64,000 nt of DNA from Paramecium tetraurelia (Eukaryota > Ciliophora > Oligohymenophorea > Peniculida > Parameciidae). Shown piece by piece: positions 28,801 to 42,628 of the stretch. The stretch is taken from the NCBI RefSeq assembly GCF_000165425.1, contig NW_001798987.1:186001-250000 (forward strand). The letters run 5' to 3'. Position numbers and translations under genes: made by a program. The notes beneath the pieces are model-generated. The model was not told where the DNA came from. It did no database searches and was given only the letters and a program-made list of their open reading frames with translations. Every line of letters begins with the position of its first letter. The stretch's first letter is position 1.

Positions 28801-31780
28801 AAATAATAGTGTAATAACATCTTGTAAAGAAAATTTAATAGACGCTCCTTTAATTATTATAAGTTTTAATGAAAGTTACTATAATATTAATCAAATAACA
28901 TTTTTGTAAACGTTATTATCTTAGATATAATAATTAACAGTGACTATGATATCATTTTAATTTACAGAATAATATCAATATCAAAAAATACAACTTTCTG
29001 ATATAATTCTCTAAAATAACAAGTGCAGCAAGTGCTCAAATGGTCTATTGAGTTTTGATATTAAAAACAAACCATCCCTAATTATTTAAAAAATGGCTAT
29101 ATCTAATTCATATTGTGGGAAAAATGGTTGCATTTCATTCATTTCATAAGATAACCGTATTCTTTAAAGTTATGATTTTAATAGCTCTTTAGCTAATTCT
29201 GCAATTAGAATACAATATTTGTAATGCATCAACAATTAAGCTTAATACGGAGGTTGTTTGTTTATCTAAAATTAAGTCATTTCAATTATAGAAAGTTTGA
29301 TATCTGGTAATAATGCAATATATGGAGGGGCCATTTTTACAAAAGGGATTAATTTAACATTAATTTCAGAGAATTTAGTTATTACAAATAATTCAGCTTA
29401 ATTTGGAAGTGGAATCTATAGTGAAGGCAACTTGAATAAAAAAATTAATGGAATGAAGCTTATTGATAATTCTGGATTGAATCAAATTAATGAACAACCT
29501 TAATAACTCTATTTGCAAATCTTTTAAGGCTAAATAATATAACCTAAAATTGTGAAAAATTTAAAAAATGGCCAAATTTCTTAAATTATTGGCCAAGATG
29601 GATAAAATTCAATTATTCATATCCCTACTGGAATGCCATTATCAGAATACAAAAAATTTGAAATAGAAAAGAATAGTTACAATTAAAAAACTATGCAAAT
29701 GAGATTATATGCAGTTAATTCATAATTAGAAATAGTTAGAAATCTTACAAATACCTATTGTGAATTACAAATAAATAATGTAAACAGTAGATAAGAACAA
29801 AATTTATCTTTAAATAAAAATAAAATTATCTTTAATTAATCAACATTTTCATATAATTTAGATGATTTAATCTTTTACATACCTTCAGATTCAAATCAAA
29901 CCTTTGAACTTACTATTAAATGTAATAGTATTTATATTCCAATAATAAACAATATAAACCATATAATAGAGGGGTAGAATTATATTTTTAAATTAGATTT
30001 CATTAAAATTATGTTTTGAGTTTAATACTTAAGCCAAATGAATGTTAAATGGGAGAATACAGATAATCAAAAGAGGATTATTGTCACTAATGCATTGTAG
30101 ATTAGAAATAATACTCTGTAATTGTAGGAGCTACTAGTTGCCAAACTGCTGATGATCAAAAGATTTAGGAAATAACCCAAGCTTAAATATTCCTAAAAAA
30201 GGTATTCTAATCATCTTATTATATATAGGGTTACTGGAGAATGAAAGTGACTACTTCAACTATAGACTTGTGTTTAAATAATCAGCAAAATTGTATTGGA
30301 GGATGGGGAGTTGGAAATGATCTATGCTAATAGGGTTATATAGGAGCTCTTTGTGAATAGTGTGATTATTATAATGACAGAGGAGGAGGAAATTACTAAA
30401 GAGAGGGTTATTATGAGTGCTAAATTTGCTAAAATGATACCAAATAATAGCTATTTAATTTATTGATCACAATTTTAATGTAAAAATGTTATTAATTTAA
30501 GATTTGCATGCCTACTTCTAATAATTAATTATTTGTCTAATAAAAGACTTTAATTTATTCGTTTACATATTAACCAGTTTAACGAATCTTTCAGATAAAT
30601 TATTTTTAAGTAAAAGGAAGGACTAGTGGGTTAGAGCATAAAAATTGTATTGTTCTATTTTTAAATTATCAGTTTAACATAAGAATTATCCTATGTATAT
30701 TCTAATTAAGTCTAATAATTAATTCATTTTCTCGGAGATCCTTTTACATTATTAATAATATTTAAAGAATGTTAATTATTAAACTAAGCAGTTAGTGTAA
30801 TTTACTTATAAATCTTATAAAATTTTATATTTTTGCTGATATTGATGACTATTTATGTTTGTTTTTGTTTTGCTAAGACCTTTATCTCAAAATAAAGAAT
30901 CACAAAGATGGAATTATTTAATTTAATATATCTAATATATATCTTCTTTTTTGGAAGTTTTATACGATCCATGATTCAACTTATAGCTTTTAGAGATATT
31001 TAAGATGTGTATTGGATTTACAAAAATATTTCATATGATTACACAAATACAAATCATCTTAAATTAGTATTTTTTTTATTTTTACCTATTGTGATATGCC
31101 TGGGAATTGTTTTACCTTATTTATTGCTACGAAAGTCAAATTCAGTCTTATTTTTATCAAAGCGAATCCCTTTTAAAGACTTTGGATTTTAGTTTTCATC
31201 ATACTCAAACAAACATCAACATTGGGAATTTTATAAATTTTTACTGATAAATGGATTGATATGCTTAATCATCATGATTGATGCAAATGCTACTATAAAA
31301 GGAGCGTTATCTTATTTTCTACTAATCATTTATACTAAACTTAGTTCAAACAATAATATCTATTATCATAAGTAAATGAATAGATTCGAATGTTAATTAA
31401 ATATTATTTGTTTCATAATCTTAATCTCATGCACACTATTTTCAATATAGGAAAACTAGGATTCCACATTTAAAAATATAATTTTGATCTTCATCAATTC
31501 TATATTTATTTTGAGTGGAGTATTTATGATCTTACATTTATGGAAATTGAATTCTTCATATATAAGCAGGATGTTTTGTAAAGGATTCGAAAGATTAGGG
31601 CAATTTAATCAGATATTTACTAATTATAACATTTTTTAAGCACACTCAAACGGATCCATAAAATTAAGAAATAAGCGTTTTGAAATGTTAATAGCATTTT
31701 TAAAACAAAAAAGCAAAAAATAACTATTAATTAAAAAAGAATATTAAAGCACTCAAGAATAGAGTGAAAAAATTTAATGA
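22878..31780 (+). pseudogene. Gene A copy 2, two +1 frameshifts
   Basis: This has the same architecture as gene A copy 1. All six introns are present at matching places (24190-24213, 24364-24385, 24525-24547, 29974-29996, 30202-30228, 30480-30501). After intron removal 8,762 nt remain, two more than a whole number of codons. Alignment to copy 1 places one extra base near 24,727-24,741, in the Cys-rich region just before the conserved CPGC, and one near 27,985-28,003 at a T run. Between and after these points the frame is open with no stray TGA. The Cys spacing, the GGWGVGNDLCQQGYIGALCE module and the membrane segments are all kept. It is either a very young pseudogene or an intact gene with two base-calling errors; the second site is a homopolymer. 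Confidence 0.75.
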
Positions 31781-31845
31781 GATTGAATTAAAAATTTAAA
31801 TATCAAAATGATTAGGATATATTATAATAATTTTTATTTTATATC

Positions 31846-34800
31846 ATGATTGATTTCTACATTTGGACAGCCAGCATCATCTTGATAGGATTAATTAGAC
31901 CTACTACCCAGTGTGATTCAAAAACATTGCAAGGATGCCTTCTAGGTGAAACAACCGAGACAACTAAAATATCACTCTTAGATTATTCAGCCTATGGATA
32001 TGGCTTTTGGTTCTAATATTTAGCCATGAGCTTTATTCTTAGTGATGATTTAGCAAAATTTCCTAATCTTGAAGGGTTTCTATTAATAAGGGAGATAAAT
32101 CCTGATACTTCTAAGTATAGGGTGTTTTTGTATTAGGATTGGAAAAACAACAATGCTAATTAGGAAAAATATTTATTTTTATAATATGAATCAAATAGCT
32201 AAATGATCCAATTAGCAAAATTCATATTTGACTCATTTGATTTTTAAGGCAAATGGATTCATATATTTGTTTCATATTAATTTCCTTATTAAAGATAAAT
32301 AATTATGTATGATATTCTGAATGATAATTGTCAAATCATAAACTATTAATCAAGTACTAATTTAGAATTGAAGGAGACAATAATTACTCAAGGAGGAGAA
32401 TTTAAATTATAATTAAATTAAAATGATGAATCAAAACAATTTGCTTAATATCCTGGCAGAATTTCAAAAGCAGAGTATAATTTCGATAAAAATAATGTAG
32501 TTTTTAACACAGTTAAAGAATTTAAAAATTTTATTGAATAAAAATTTATACCTTAACCATTTTGTTAGACTTCAACTTATGATACGTCTTTAATATCAAA
32601 TTATAAATACAAATTTGGATTGATTTAACTTGAATCTTGGGTTAGAATTGATTATGTTTTTGTACTATTATTTTTTATCATAGAATGTGAACTTTTCTGC
32701 CAGCCTTTTTGGAGTTGAAGTATTATCTGATATTGATCTGGAAGGCTATTAAAAGTTAGTTGATTTATAGTATTGCCTTATTTAAGCATGGAAATCTGAT
32801 TTAGCAAACGGAGTGTATTTCTAATCCCTCAATTAGATAGATCCAGAATTTCACTATTATGAGGATCAATTTCTAGGTGTTAGCGATGTTGTTTTCCATA
32901 CTTTAAAATAAGACTTAAAATAATGGCATTATGTTTCTATACTTTATGGTTTTGATAATTCATATGTGCCAGTTTCAAATTTGAAAATGTGGTTCCTTGA
33001 TGGGGAGGTCTATGATGTTCAATATCATAATAAATCTTTTCTTTTCTAAGAAAGTCGCATAAAAATGAGAAGCGCATTTCTTATCAATTTAGCAGTTAAT
33101 GGGATTTAGATATTAGCAGAGAGTAGTAAGATAACTGTTTGCTTACCAGAGTCATTTGATCTTATGAAAAGTAAGTTTTTTTTGATTAATAAAGAATGTC
33201 ACTTTAGTTGTTTAGATTGTAATGGTCCATATCTTAATTAATGCATAAATTGTGATTAGAGCTCTAATAGATATCTAGAAAATAGTTATTGCAAATGTAC
33301 TCTTGGCTATATTGAAAATAATCTTGGAAATTGCATATGTAATATAAATATCTTAAATTAGAATTCTTGGATTTCTATCCCACTTCAATATAAGATTATA
33401 ATGCAAAGAATTAAACTCTATCTTAATTTGGTTATTTTCCAATTAAAGAAGTCGATAATCAAATAATTTATATACGTTGTCCGTAATTTAATGAAATTTA
33501 ATTGGAAAAGATAAGTTGCATAGAATGTTTGACTTAACCCGAATCCTTTGCTAAACTATTGAAATGTGAATCCGATTATGTATTTAATAGTTATGGTCAA
33601 TATGAATTAATTTAGAGAGAAGATAAAGATATTGAAATATATTTTCTTGATACGTCAACATCTTCTCTTACATTGTGTATTGGATGCAAATCTTTTTGTA
33701 ATTAAAATATTGATTCAAATTGTCATTTTAATTCTTTGTTACAGGTATATATTTAATGCCAATCTCAATTCTATTATGAAAATGGAGAATGTGTAGTGTG
33801 TAATTCAAATTGTAAGACATGTGAAGATTTTTCTATTTGCACATCTTGTTATGATAAAATGACTTTGAATCCTAATAATAATGAATGTCTTGAATGTCCA
33901 AAAGATTGTTTAGAATGTGAATATAATTCTGGTGTTCAATGCATTAAATGCCTAGGATAATATTCAGTATTTTAAGGATAATGTTACCCTTGTAGTAAAT
34001 ATTGCTTAGAATGTATATATGTTTAAAATCCTAAAGATGGATAGTATTATAATAGATGCAATAATTGCATAGATAATTCAAAATATTATTTATCAATCAA
34101 TGCAGTTGATTGTATTCAAAATCTAGATCTTAATTGTATATATGCGATCTAATTTCATAAATCCTGGTTTATGAGAGATAGAGTAAACACTATATTTTAC
34201 ATGTATGAAAGCGGAGATTTTAATTCTAATTAACTTATTAATTATTGTGCTTTGTGTGCTGAAGGATATGCCTCATTACTCTCAGGATAATGTGTTAGAA
34301 TAGATTCAATTCCTGATAATATTCAAAATAAACAATATTGCATCCAAATGTACTAAATGGAGGTGTATCAATCTTTGCAATTAAACCAATTATAGTACTT
34401 ATGTATGGTTTACACAAAAGAATTTAAATAAATTGTTTCAGTTTCAAATGGTTGTGAAAATCTCTTGTTTTAATGTGCTTACTGTTTCAATAATATATGT
34501 TTGTAATGCTATCCTGGATATTATAGTGAATTAGTTTCTGGATAGTGCGTAGCATGTCCATCAGAGCCAAATTGTTATCGATGTGAATAGCGATCAAAGT
34601 AATGGAAGAATGGATGGAAAATTTGGTATGCTATGGTTCATTATTTATTGAAACGTAGAAGCTTTTAAGGTGATGTGTTCGGAAATGAACCATATGATAA
34701 ATTAGAGGTTGTTTGTAAGACTTGCACAGTAGATTTTGAATTTTACTAAGATAAATGTATCAAGAAATGTGCAGATAATTGTGAGCTCTGCATAAAAAGT

Positions 34801-37800
34801 AATGGATAAAATAAATGTGTTAAATGTAAGATGTATGAAGGTCGACGTCTGTCTTTATATGATGGCGAATGCATTGATTGTCCAAGGTATTGTCAGATTT
34901 GTAAACCTAAAACTAATTCTTAATTATTAAGTGCTAATCCATATTTCTCGAATTCTGATATCAAATCTTCAACACATACTTGTTTAATGTTATAAACGGG
35001 ATTAAGCTTTTAAGATTATTATTATGATACGAAATTTTAATAATTCTTCAAGCTAAGCGAAACTGGAACAGATCCTAATTCAATTACATTAAAATTCAAC
35101 CTTTATTGTAGCTCAGAGCTCTTTAATTAACATTTAGATTTGGCCTAGGACAAATAGCATTTTCTACAGTAAAATGTTAAAATTGATGAATTAATAACAA
35201 ATAATTAATCTTAAAGCAACTTTGGAAGAATAGAAAATCTAAATTTGTATACATATCTCAGCATATAACAGATTTAAGAAGTTGAGTTATAATTTAGCTT
35301 CATTTAGGATTGTTCTATAAAGCTTCACTCTTATATTTTCACTACTTTAATTTAAAACATCTATTTTGTCACTTCAGCTAAAATTAAATTAATTGGCAAT
35401 GGTTACACATTATTCCTTAACTCAAATCTAGAAGTATTAAATTTCGAATCTATTTCAATATAAAATCTAATAATTTAGCTGTAATCAACTGTGAATATCC
35501 ATTTATAATCCTTAAGTGCTTTGAAAGTACAATTTAATTCAGTAGTTATACAATAATATTAAGAAGATTTAAATCCAATAGCATTTAATATTGTATCCAC
35601 AAATCTCTAAGAATTATGGATTCAAGACTTATCTCTACAGAATCTAAATTTATAATCTGTAGCTAGTTTTTTTTACTTCGAATATACAGTTTAGTAACAA
35701 TATATTGACATTAATATTGATCAATTTACTATTAAAAATTCAATGATACACAATTCAAATATTATCTTACTTGATAATTACTTTTAAAAAACAACAAATT
35801 GCTAATTTAATAACATTCTAATCGTAAATTCCGATCTTAATTTAAGCTAATTTATGAAAATTCAAAATAATTAATAATTAGTTATGTAAGGATCTATATC
35901 ATAAATATCAATCGTTTCATCCTTTTTATAAGATATTCAACCTTTATTCTAGACTTTTTGCTTTAAAAGTTTAAATATAAGCGGAATCTCTTTAACAAAT
36001 TCAACATTCTAAAATTTTATTTTATTTTAAACAACTAATGAATAAATTAATAAGGATTATTTAATTAAGTTTTGTAATTTAAAGAATAGCTCAATTATTA
36101 ATTTTGTTTAAGACTATTAATTTCAATCGATTATATTTCAGAATATTGAAGTTAATTAAGTATATCATGACGATAAAACAATTCTTATAAATTTAGTATC
36201 AAATGACTTTACTAGCACAATTAAGATGTCAAATATTATTTTAGATACAATCACTATTCTTGATAATATATAATTGGTTTAAAATTTACAGTCAATTATG
36301 TCAATAATTATTATCTAATCCAACTTTATTGAAATATCTGATATTAAAATCATTAGATCAACTGGCATTACAGAATTTTTATTAACTTCAGCTATGAACT
36401 TAGTACTTTCAAATTTTACTATTACATTAAACCCAAAGTACTTCTATAAAAGCATAATCACAGATGAATAATGTTTATAACTTAATACATATTCTAAATA
36501 TACAACCACTTTAATTGTTTAGAAGGCATAAAATATTAGAATATAGAACTTTTATATATCTAATCTTATTCTTTTGGATTTCCCTATGATTTATATAATC
36601 TCGATTGCGACCTAAATTATTAAAAGATCAGAATCTGTTGTTATTGATTCCATGAATTTAGATAATTGCATCATCTAAAAGAGTTAGACTATTAATTAGA
36701 TATCTGGAATTCTTATATAATCAGAATAATAATAAGATATCCAAATTCTAAATTCTAAATTTAATAATAACATTTACTATTCATACTATAAAGAATCTGA
36801 GTCTGACTCAGCTTTAATATTCTATATAATTGCATAAAATTCGAAAATATTGTTGATCAATTGCTAGTTTAAACAAAATTATGTCTCTTAAAGTGAAAAT
36901 AGTTTGTTATATATAAATGCAGAATAAATTAATGTAATTGATTCATCTTTTTTTTCAACTAATTACATCTTTGATAGCTTTTTGAAGCACATAAATTGGA
37001 AATATCAACCTTATACTTTAACATTAGAATAAATCAAAAATTAATTTTAAGTATAATCCGCAAGTGGAAATGGTTAACTAATATCTTCCTCAGTTTAATT
37101 TAGAAACATAAATATTGAAGGTAGTTTTTCAACTTCTGCAGGATGTTTTAAAATTACATTAGAAAATGAAGGGTAGTTGCTTGTCAAAAATTCTGTATTT
37201 AAAAATATCTACACTAAAATATCTGAAGAATAATCATTTGGTGGTTGTCTTTATGTTATTGATAGAAGCATTAATATCTAAATTGATATATTAGATTCTA
37301 TTTATGATACAATTATTGGAACTGCTGAAGGTGGTGTTATTTATCTGAAGCCAATAGCATTATAAGTTAACTTCAACTTCACTAATGTGACATTTTAAGA
37401 TGTCTTTTCAAATGATGGTAATATTGCCAAACTTAATTTCCTAAGCTATAATCAATTACTCTATATGTAGAATTGCAGAATTTTATAAACTATTGAAGGT
37501 TATTCAAAATTTAGATCTTTGTTTAGTTCATTTCAGAAATATGAAACTACCATGATTTCGATATAGTAAGGATATCTTATTTTAAGAGATATATTCGTTT
37601 AATTATATTTAAATATATTCTTATAGTTGAATTACCAAAGCAGAATCAGTTTGACATCAATCGAGATAGACTATTCTTATTATTATCAGAATTCTATAAT
37701 GTAAATTAGCTTTTCAGCAGGTATTATAATAATATTATATTTAATAGATTAACAATGCAAAATTGAAATTACAGGTCTCAAAATCAAAAACTTTAAATGG

Positions 37801-40800
37801 TACAAAGATGATCCAAAATTGGTAGCAATCTAAATTAGGTAAGTAATAGATGAACAATAAAAATTGTCATAAGACTGTAGAAATGAATAAATATTAGGAT
37901 TGAAAAATTAGACATATGAATTAATAAATTTATCAGATTTTATAGCTGAACCCTAAAATTAGATTTAAAATCTAGTTTAAATAACAAATGTAAAAAATAA
38001 AGATTCAATATCAATTAAATCGAGCTAGTTTTCAAATAATTAGTGTTTATTATGCTTATCAGGGCTTATTTTTGTTAAATTAATTGAGTTTTAATCAGAC
38101 AATATTATTATATCAAATATATGGTTGATGGATAATTAATGTGGTGAAAATGGATGTTTATGCATTGTGTAAGAGTTTCTAAGTTAAGATCAAAAGAAAA
38201 TGTCTACGTTAACATTAGACACTATGTTTTGTTATAGAAATTAAGCAAAGAAAGGAGGATGCATAGTCAGCCAATAGGTTGGTCTTAAAATAAAAAATAG
38301 TATTTTCAGTGAAAATCTAGCAGTTGAATAAGGAGGAAGTATTTATTATGATGGAGAAGTTACAAATCTATTATTATAGAATAACCTTATCGTGTCAAAC
38401 ACAGCATAAGAAGGAGGTGCAATATATCTAGGCAACCAAAGTTTGCCAGAATTAAATAAAACTTTAAACTACTTCAATAATAATACTGCATATGGATATG
38501 GTAACATTAGTTCATCTCACTCAACTTAACTTACAGTAATGTACAAAAATTTATAATTTTCAACTTTAAATTCTTTGAACAATGGGAGGATAAATGCTTA
38601 CTTAACTAATTAATCAAATTCCTCATAAATATTAGTCTTAAAATTGCCGAGTGGCTAATAAATTTAAACATATTAGTATTTTAATATATAGAAATAGAAA
38701 TACGAGCATTAACATTTAAAATTTAGAATTTTAGCTTTAAATGCCTATCATGAATAACAATTTCATCTTAATAATAGTGAATGTTTAATTGAAAGTGGGC
38801 ACCAGTAAGGTTCCTAAGAAACCGTTTTTACAAATAATTATACAAATTATAATCGAAAAGTTTTTGATTAAGAAACATAAGATTATAATTTAGATGATTT
38901 AATTATTTATTACGGAACTGAGAATGATTAATCTAAACTAATCTTATAAATAAGTTGTAATAGTGTATAAATCCCAAAGTATGAAGATACTTTTCCTCAT
39001 TAGATTATGGATTACAATTCTAAATATTAATTAATTTTATACATTCAAACATATCCATGTTAAATAGGAGAATATAAGAATCTAACCGATAATGCTTGTT
39101 ATTTATGTGACATTAACAAGAAATAATATTCAGTAACTATCAATGCAACAACTTGTTAATTTATGGATGAAGATACAATAGCATCAATAACACCTGCTTA
39201 ACTTTAATTAAAATCTGGATATTGGAGACCATATATAAATAGTGAAATTATTGAATATTGCTAAAATAAAATTGAGAACTGTTTAGGTGGATGGAAATAA
39301 GGAGATGAGACTTGTGAAATTGGCTAATTGGGAGCTTGTTGTGAAGCTTGTGATTAATACAATATTAGAGGAAATGGTTAATATAGTCTTAAAAAATTAT
39401 ATTAATGTTAAAAGTGTGACGATTTGGATAAACAAATTATTTATATCATATTGATAACCTTATGGTATTTTATATTTATTTATTTAGGAATTTACTTTCA
39501 ATCTATTTATCAACAAATGGAGTTGAGAAATTGATATTAGAATTATAGAAAAACAAAGTAGGAACAAGATAATTAATAATTAACAATAATAAACAAACTG
39601 GCCCAATAATGAAAATGTTTACAAACTATTTACAAATTTTGGCTATCATAATAAATTTTAATGTTGAAATTCCATAAGCATTTAAGGATTATTATAATAT
39701 TACTGGGAACTCTTAAACAATGTTATTAGTAACCACAGATTGCTTTTTAGCTTAGAATTTTTAAGAGGGACTCATATATGTGAAAATAATATATAGTATT
39801 ATTTGTCCACTGTTTTATGGATGGATCTACTTATCTATATACTTCTTATTGAAATCCTTAAAGAAGATTGTTTATAATGAAGTAATACCAAAAACTTGTG
39901 TCTTATATTTGTTTTGCTATTTCTAAATATAGGTGATATAATTATTGATATCTTCATTATCATTTAGAACATTATCAGACATAAAATGGATACAGGGGGA
40001 TTTGGCTTATTAATTTGATACATCGCTTCATTAATAATGGATTCCTTATCTTATCGTACTAGCAATCATTATTGGAGCTACAGTACCAGGAATATTTATG
40101 ATATACTTAGCGAAATATAGAAATTCGCTTTAAAAATATGATGTCAGAAGATTATTGGGATATTTATATTTAGAATACTAACATAATGCTTATTATTGGG
40201 AAATAATTAGGATTGTAAGTAGGGAATTAATAATGATTGCTATTACATTTTACCAAGATAATATGATTATTAAATGCACGCTTTTATTTATTGTATTACT
40301 CGCCTATTATTTTATAAACTTAATGGTTTTACCTTTTCAGACAAAATCTTTAAATTAATTAGAATAAATGAGCACTTTGTTATGTACTTTTACATTATTT
40401 GAAGTTCTTTCATTATCATTAACAAGTAGTTTTTCTACTATTGCCATATTATTCATAATTATAACAAATATTTATTTGTCTATTACCTTTATTTAGAGTT
40501 TAATACATGGGTATTTATAGTCTATGGAGGAATTAATAGACAAGATCAAGGATATCATTAGAGAGAACCTGAAATCAAAATTCAAAGATAACCGATTATT
40601 GGATAGTTGGCTTGTAAATAAAGGCTAGAGGAGAAAGTTAATTATTGAGAGATTTAAAAAAATAAAGAAACATCTTTCTGTAGTGAGATCAAAACTTAGT
40701 AGTATAGAAAGGTAGAAATGTAATTTATTAGATTTTTATCTGTTTTAGTTTCACAAAATCCATTATCTAGTGGTTTGCCAGACCCAAGAGATTTCACTTT

Positions 40801-40903
40801 AACATTGGTGAGATAATAATAGATTTTATTTACAAGTAGCGACTACAACACTATCAACGACCCTTTGACTAATTTGATAAATAAAAAGAAATCAGAAGAA
40901 TGA
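31846..40903 (+). CDS. Giant LamG/Cys-rich/beta-helix membrane protein, gene B copy 2 (intact)
   Basis: This reads as a 2,986-aa protein in code 6 with four introns (32662-32683, 33339-33361, 39465-39487, 40720-40748); 8,961 nt remain, exactly 2,987 codons. The N-terminus is signal-like (MIDFYIWTASIILIGLI). A LamG-like domain follows (GYGFWFQYL...GKWIHIFVSY), then two blocks of furin-type Cys-rich repeats, a long beta-helix-like region rich in Asn, Ser and Ile, and a Cys module near the C-terminus (CLGGWKQGDETCEIGQLGAC then CEACD). About seven hydrophobic segments lie in the last 450 residues. It belongs with the ciliate families of giant surface/membrane proteins; its role is not known. It is the only undamaged B gene here, since copy 1 is degenerate. 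The last intron has no internal TGA forcing it, but its removal restores the C-terminus shared with copy 1. Confidence 0.88.
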
Positions 40904-41137
40904 AATTAATTTTTAAAAATTAAAAATATATAGTATAATTAATAAAATATTACTCATTTTTCCAAAAAATCAAATACAATTTATAAAGATTATTTCAAAT
41001 TATTTTGGCAATCAAAATATGTCGAAAAGCAGTTTATTTGAGTTTCAAAATGTTTATAAGTAGGTATTAAATTAATGCATTCTTCGACAAAATATTATTA
41101 ACATATTCGGTTTATATGTCTATTATTAAAGTTAAAA

Positions 41138-41695
41138 ATGAATTTCAATCTAAATGTTGAGTCTCTTGCATATGTGAACTAATCGACCAGACAATCGTAA
41201 TGTTATAGACAACAACTTGTCAAAAGAATTCTTTGGAGGTAGGTTACGATTGGTTTTGAGGGAAACATTCAATTCAAAATTTTTTTATGCTGCCATAAAA
41301 TTTATTGTCAAATTGAGAATAGCGGAAGATCAATAGCTACTTTGATATATCAAGCATAGTTATTAAAAAATTGAGGACAAGGCCTCCAATTATTTATTTT
41401 AGCAATCAAAAAGACGAGTAAATTAAAACGGACTTTCAACTAGTATATCAAGAGTCTCTTATTTTACAATTTTTTAGTGGTTAGAGGTATTAGATTAATC
41501 AAATAAGCCATATAGTAGGTTTAAGCTATTGTTTGATCATACAATTCTAATTTCAATAGTGATGAATACATTTTATATTCATATGCATTACAATTTGCAA
41601 CTCCTATAGAAATATGTAAATCCTTTTATTTCTTAATACTAGTTTTCTTTTAATTTGAGATTGTATCAAGTAACGTTGCATACAACTTCTTAAGC
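41138..41695 (+). pseudogene. Gene K copy 2, 5' relic of the K+ channel
   Basis: This matches the first ~550 bases of the channel gene at 19,544: the start MNF, the stretch encoding AIKFIVKLR, the QSK-containing segment and the first membrane region can be aligned at DNA level. The frame is destroyed by indels, and in-frame TGA appears after about 75 codons. The pore, C-linker and nucleotide-binding domain are absent: after about 41,695 the sequence is unrelated. It cannot encode a channel. The working copy is in unit 1. Confidence 0.8.
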
Positions 41696-42153
41696 TGTTG
41701 AGGATGGCTATGAATTTTTATGTAACGACAATTGGTAACTATGTTCTCAGCACCGAATTTTTGTGGTGATTTGATAATACAAGTTCCCAGATGTTATAAT
41801 TCAGGTCCAATGATGATTATAGGATGCTTATGGTGCTTCCTAATAAAACCAACCTCCTAATGCTAAATTTTTAATTTCTTTAAACTAGAAAATTTATATT
41901 CAACCAACTTAATAGGCTATTAATTGTCTTTCTTAAGTATCAAAGTTGTAATCTCACTTTAGAGAAATTTCCTAGAGCAATATAAATTATTAATCAGCAA
42001 CATCTTCTAATGATATCAAATTGAGATATCATCAAAATTAGTGAATATTTTCTGATTTGGTAAATAGGTGTCTAATAAATAGAGTAAAAAATATATCAAT
42101 AATAAACAAAAATGTTAATAAAAATTTAATTCAGTAAAGAAATCATAATATAT
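41696..42153. other. Intergenic with possible coding relic
   Basis: No complete gene. On the minus strand at about 41,725-41,900 an open stretch reads like protein (contains IGPELQHLGTCIIKSP) but has no clear start, and its frame then runs on antisense to the channel relic, where it has no meaning. A short near-palindrome (gatatcaaattgagatatc) lies near 42,015. The rest is AT-rich. Confidence 0.3.
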
Positions 42154-42531
42154 TCATTTTAAATGTCCAATTTTATCAGCAATAACATCTTCTTTTTAAT
42201 AGAAGTCTACTTTGCCTTCAATAATATCATTCATGTTGAATATTGCTTAAGTTTAGAATGTAATTTATACCTTCAACTATCTTCCAATTAAAATGCCAAT
42301 CATTAAAAGTTTCAATCTAATACTAGTTGTAGTACCATGAAAACTATTGTTTCTCCAACTGCCCTCGAATATGATCTAAAATTTGGACTTGTCAGTAAAT
42401 AATGTTCCTTAACCTTCTATACTGTGTACTTCTTAATGTGTTATTACCTCTCCTTCATAATATAAATTATTCTAAAATGTAATTTAGGCTCTTAGTTTAT
42501 TGGATTTATTGAACTTATGTCCTGATGACAT
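42154..42531 (-). CDS. Small MORN-like protein, uncertain
   Basis: A 125-aa frame in code 6 without introns. Its first half has a MORN-like pattern (YYEGEV...GQGTLF...IFEGSWRNNSFHG), a motif family usually involved in membrane or phosphoinositide-associated scaffolds. The second half (after residue ~65) is less protein-like, and another frame there reads better (ETFNDWHFNWK), so a frameshift or missed intron is likely. It may be a fragment of a longer MORN gene. Random open frames of this length are fairly common when only TGA stops translation, so support rests mainly on the MORN pattern. Confidence 0.35.
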
Positions 42532-42628
42532 ATTACAAGATTATTCAACATATTTTAATTTTTGAATTGTTAAAGTAGGAGTGCCGTGTTATAGATAAGC
42601 AAATAGCTTTACTAAGAACACTCGCTGT

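Larger units (their letters stand above)
22280..41695. repeat. Tandem duplication, unit 2 (A2-B2-K2 relic)
   Basis: This is the second copy of the A-B-K unit, separated from unit 1 by a region with an 84-base N gap. Gene A2 has two frameshifts, gene B2 is intact and gene K2 survives only as its first ~550 bases. The right boundary is set where similarity to the channel gene ends, near 41,695. Flanking sequence after that is unrelated to unit 1. Confidence 0.85.

Noticed and set aside
42000-42040. Near-palindrome gatatcaaattgagatatc as a regulatory site or excision element
   Set aside because: Short and isolated in AT-rich DNA; expected by chance, and no flanking TA-bounded element could be defined.
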